Of a stretch of 64,000 nt of DNA, positions 61,935 to 64,000 are shown piece after piece; positions within the stretch are counted from its first letter, which is position 1; every line of letters starts with the position of its first letter. Both the position numbers and the translations under genes were made by a program. The stretch covers positions 3,291,501-3,355,500 of the forward strand of contig NZ_CP014167.1 of assembly GCF_001685395.1 (NCBI RefSeq), given 5' to 3'. A model generated the notes under the pieces. That model did not search any database. It was given only the letters and a program-made list of their open reading frames with translations, and was not told the origin of the DNA. This stretch comes from Paenibacillus yonginensis (GTDB lineage: Bacteria; Bacillota; Bacilli; Paenibacillales; Paenibacillaceae).

Positions 61935-62504
61935 TTACTTGACCAACTCGTAACGGGTCGCAATAATACCTGAACCAAGCGTTCGACTGGACCGCAAGTT
62001 GAGCTTGATTTTCTCGCCGCCGCCGTCAAAAACAGACTTCCCGCCGCCCAAGACAACCGGACAAAGGGTCAGCAGGAATTCGTCGATCAGGCCAAATTGA
62101 AGCAATGTCTTTGCTGCTCCCGGACTTCCAAAGATGACCAGATCCTTGCCAGGCTGTTGCTTGAGTGCCGCAATTTCCTCTGCGATACGGTCCTTAATCA
62201 GCATCGTATTCTTCCACTCCGCTTTGTTCAACGTACTGGAAATGACGATTTTCTTTACGTCCTGCAGCCAAGTGGCATGATCCAGATCATGCTTCGACGC
62301 ATTCGGATCATTCAACACTGCGGGCCAATAACTCTCCATTAACTGATACGTGTTGCGTCCATATACGGGCGATCCAACTTCGGATACAACCTCCTCGGCA
62401 TATTTCTCCATTTCCTCATTGTATGGAATCCAGTCCAATCCCCCGTTTAAATCCGACGCATACCCGTCAAGCGAGACATGCATAAATAATACGAGTTTCC
62501 TCAT
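61935..62504 (-). CDS. Dihydrofolate-reductase-like (RibD C-terminal) protein
   Basis: A 189-residue protein of the RibD C-terminal/DHFR-like fold: MRKLVLFMHVSLDGYASD at the start, VYGRNTYQLMESYWP (about 48-62), DLVIFGSPGAAKTLLQFGLIDEF (about 115-137, described in part) and VLGGGKSVF (about 146). GGAGGAG precedes the ATG at 62504. Members are NADPH-dependent reductases of unknown substrate, common beside WYL or TetR regulators. It follows the WYL regulator and a 26-codon frame on the same strand. Confidence 0.9.
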   Translation of the reverse strand: MRKLVLFMHVSLDGYASDLNGGLDWIPYNEEMEKYAEEVVSEVGSPVYGRNTYQLMESYWPAVLNDPNASKHDLDHATWLQDVKKIVISSTLNKAEWKNTMLIKDRIAEEIAALKQQPGKDLVIFGSPGAAKTLLQFGLIDEFLLTLCPVVLGGGKSVFDGGGEKIKLNLRSSRTLGSGIIATRYELVK

Positions 62505-62532
62505 GCCGATTCTCCTCCAATGCAAGTTATAA

Positions 62533-62613
62533 TTAGCTGACGTAAGGTGCAAGTAAAATCTTATCCGGGGCACCCGGTGCCGATATGGTCATTCCCTCTA
62601 ATTTTATTGTCAT
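62533..62613 (-). CDS. Possible 26-residue coupled small ORF
   Basis: ATG at 62613 overlaps the TGA of the WYL regulator (ATGA) and has AAAGGAGG at ideal spacing. It reads MTIKLEGMTISAPGAP and ends AnP-type at TAA 62533 after LLAPYVS. It may be the stub of a deleted gene such as a VOC-family protein, or a leader coupling translation to the DHFR-like gene 28 bases on. Confidence 0.35.
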   Translation of the reverse strand: MTIKLEGMTISAPGAPDKILLAPYVS

Positions 62614-63578
62614 GCGGGTCCTCCTTTGGGAGAAGGCTCGCCATAAAGCAAGCGCATGGCTTCCATTTTTCGTCGCATATACGCCTTGGCCTCAGCAGGC
62701 TCTACAATAATAACTTCTTCCCCCCACTGCCAGATCAGGTCCAGATAGAAGGCCATATCCTGTGCCGCAATCTCAAGGGTCAGGGTTCCACCGCCATCCT
62801 CATGGCGATGGAGGTGTGGACCAAAACGAGCATTCGATTCCAGCATCCATACCCCTTTTTTCGTGACCTCAAGTTCGAGTGTGATCTGTTCCTGGTCCGT
62901 CTGTACAGGCTTATCCAATAAAGTCTTCCGGCTTACCTCCGCGCGGCCAGGAACAGCTCTGTTCAGCTCGGCGGAGAGAATCCGATCGGCTCTAAATTGC
63001 CGGATATCCTCTCTGGTGAAGCAATACGCGGGACAATACCAGTAACCGGAACTGGCATACAGGCCAATCGGCTGAATGTCTCGCTTCGAGACCCCGCTGC
63101 TGGATTTATATTCAATGGTCACCACACTTTGGATCATGATGGCTTGCAGCAGAGTCTGGAGAATTTCCACAGACATCGAGCGGTACGGGCTCCAGAACAT
63201 AACCCTGTTTTTAAGGCGGTCAATCTGTTCTCTTATATCAGCGGGCAAGTAATGATAAAACTTGTGAAGCGCTCCTTCGGCTCCCTCGCCAAAAGGCATA
63301 GAACTGTAATAGTCCATCGACTGACATGCAAAAAACAGGGCTACCGCCTCATTTTCGGTAAAGCTGATTGGCGGCAAAACTCTCTCCCGGAGCAGCTTGT
63401 AGCCCCCTCCCCTGCCCTGAATCGAATACACCGGTACACCGAGTTCACTTAGCTCTTGCAGATCCCTGGTAATCGTTCGAGTGGATAAGCCAAACTCTTC
63501 AGCCAACTCCCTGACCGTGAAAGATCGCTTGGCGTTAATCCTCATCATTAATTGAATGAGACGCTGTGATTTTTGCAA
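62610..63578 (-). CDS. WYL-domain transcriptional regulator (YafY-like)
   Basis: A 322-residue regulator: N-terminal HTH_11 (SQRLIQLMMRINAKRSFTV, then LAEEFGLSTRTITRDLQEL, residues 4-43), SIQGRGGGYKLL wing, a WYL domain at about 140-205 (TIEYKSSSGVSKRDIQPIGLY, GYWYCPAYC; described in part) and a WCX C-terminal region. The start is TTG at 63578 with GAGGTGG close upstream. Divergent from an alpha/beta hydrolase and upstream of a DHFR-like gene, either of which it may control. Confidence 0.9.
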   Translation of the reverse strand: MQKSQRLIQLMMRINAKRSFTVRELAEEFGLSTRTITRDLQELSELGVPVYSIQGRGGGYKLLRERVLPPISFTENEAVALFFACQSMDYYSSMPFGEGAEGALHKFYHYLPADIREQIDRLKNRVMFWSPYRSMSVEILQTLLQAIMIQSVVTIEYKSSSGVSKRDIQPIGLYASSGYWYCPAYCFTREDIRQFRADRILSAELNRAVPGRAEVSRKTLLDKPVQTDQEQITLELEVTKKGVWMLESNARFGPHLHRHEDGGGTLTLEIAAQDMAFYLDLIWQWGEEVIIVEPAEAKAYMRRKMEAMRLLYGEPSPKGGPA

Positions 63579-63699
63579 AGGCCACCTCGTTCCTGTTTTA
63601 TGATCTTAACGCATAAATAAGACATGATCTGTCTTGTTTTGGTGATACCATTATCTTATAAGATATCTGAATAGACAACCAACAGGGGGCATGATCCGT

Positions 63700-64000
63700 A
63701 TGCAACAGCATTTCCACGAAGAAATAGGCTTTGTGTTCATCCATGGGGCGGGCTTGGAGGGCCAAGTTTGGAGTAAAGTCGTTGAAGGGTTCGAACATCC
63801 TTATTTACTTGTTGAGTTTCCTTTGCGGAAGAGCTCGTTTGATTCCAGGAGCGGTCTTTCGTTGGAGGATTACGTCACCCATATGAAGAAGCAAGTAGAG
63901 GATTGGGAAATTCGCAGGTTTGTTATCGTAGCGCATTCGCTTGGGGGCGTTTTTGCTTCCAGACTGGCATCCGAATGGACGGATCGGTTGGTAGGCATCG
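63700..64000 (+). CDS. Alpha/beta-hydrolase, N-terminal part only
   Basis: The first 100 residues of a protein cut by the right window edge: oxyanion-hole HGAG (about residue 17) in VFIHGAGLEGQVW and nucleophile elbow AHSLGGVF (about 84) with catalytic Ser. Substrate unknown. ATG at 63700 has AGGGGG ten bases upstream; an in-frame ATG at 63691 is too close to it. Divergent from the WYL regulator. Confidence 0.85.
   Translation, partial: MQQHFHEEIGFVFIHGAGLEGQVWSKVVEGFEHPYLLVEFPLRKSSFDSRSGLSLEDYVTHMKKQVEDWEIRRFVIVAHSLGGVFASRLASEWTDRLVGI

Noticed and set aside
61758-61973. 71-codon plus-strand frame before the DHFR-like gene
   Set aside because: No ribosome site or recognisable motif, and it overlaps the end of a well-supported convergent gene.
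1-64000. CRISPR array, complete insertion sequence, prophage, tRNA or rRNA
   Set aside because: No regularly spaced direct repeats, no intact transposase or integrase, and no RNA-gene signature was seen in the window.

Overview
The window looks like chromosomal DNA of an endospore-forming Firmicute, most probably a Paenibacillus or close relative. Grounds seen here: a spore-specific sspI, strong AGGAGG-type ribosome binding sites with many GTG and TTG starts, T-box leaders, Bacillus-type YwmB, LiaFSR, KhtTU and MurR/MurQ homologues, moderate GC, and several ATPase-less carbohydrate ABC importers paired with YesM/YesN-like or LacI regulators. The species call is inference. No rRNA, tRNA, complete insertion sequence, prophage or CRISPR array was seen.

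Layout. 1-5.8 kb is housekeeping: a TrmH-type RNA methyltransferase (cut by the window edge), a KtrA-like RCK protein, sspI, prfC, zwf and ywmB. 5.9-18.3 kb is a glucuronide-utilisation locus read on the minus strand: lipoprotein binding protein, Nif3-like protein, GH67 alpha-glucuronidase, two permeases, sensor kinase, AraC-type response regulator and two Gfo/Idh/MocA dehydrogenases. 18.4-23.5 kb is an enlarged Lia/Psp envelope-stress locus (LiaI-like, two PspA paralogues, PspC, LiaF, LiaS, LiaR). 23.5-25.1 kb is an ion permease of the ArsB/NhaD type behind a structured leader with its own terminator.

25.2-33.8 kb is the most interesting part: a divergent cell-wall-sugar locus. One arm is namZ, an amiE-like gene, binding protein, two permeases and murR; the other arm is murK and murQ. 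It replaces the MurP phosphotransferase system of Bacillus subtilis with an ABC importer plus a kinase, and its NamZ and AmiE homologues show no signal peptide, which suggests that intact wall fragments are imported and broken down inside the cell. A repeated AT-rich motif overlaps both divergent promoters.

33.9-36.6 kb carries a KhtTU potassium/proton antiporter between two unrecognised small membrane proteins. 36.7-42.9 kb is a GH30 glycosidase with an Lpl-type ABC importer under a LacI repressor with palindromic operators. 43.2-47.5 kb has a frameshifted DUF6544-like gene with a MarR gene, and a PTS EIIBC with LacI repressor and an amino-terminally truncated EIIA remnant. 47.8-54.4 kb is a run of short-chain dehydrogenases with AraC, TetR and MarR regulators and a tandem-domain nitroreductase interrupted by a stop codon. 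54.7-57.2 kb is ilvB behind two tandem T-box leaders. 57.2-64 kb holds a TetR/flavoprotein pair whose flavoprotein lacks the usual active-site cysteine loop, decayed remnants (MFS efflux pump, serine recombinase tail, MmyB-type regulator), an SDR, a DHFR-like reductase, a WYL regulator and the start of an alpha/beta hydrolase.
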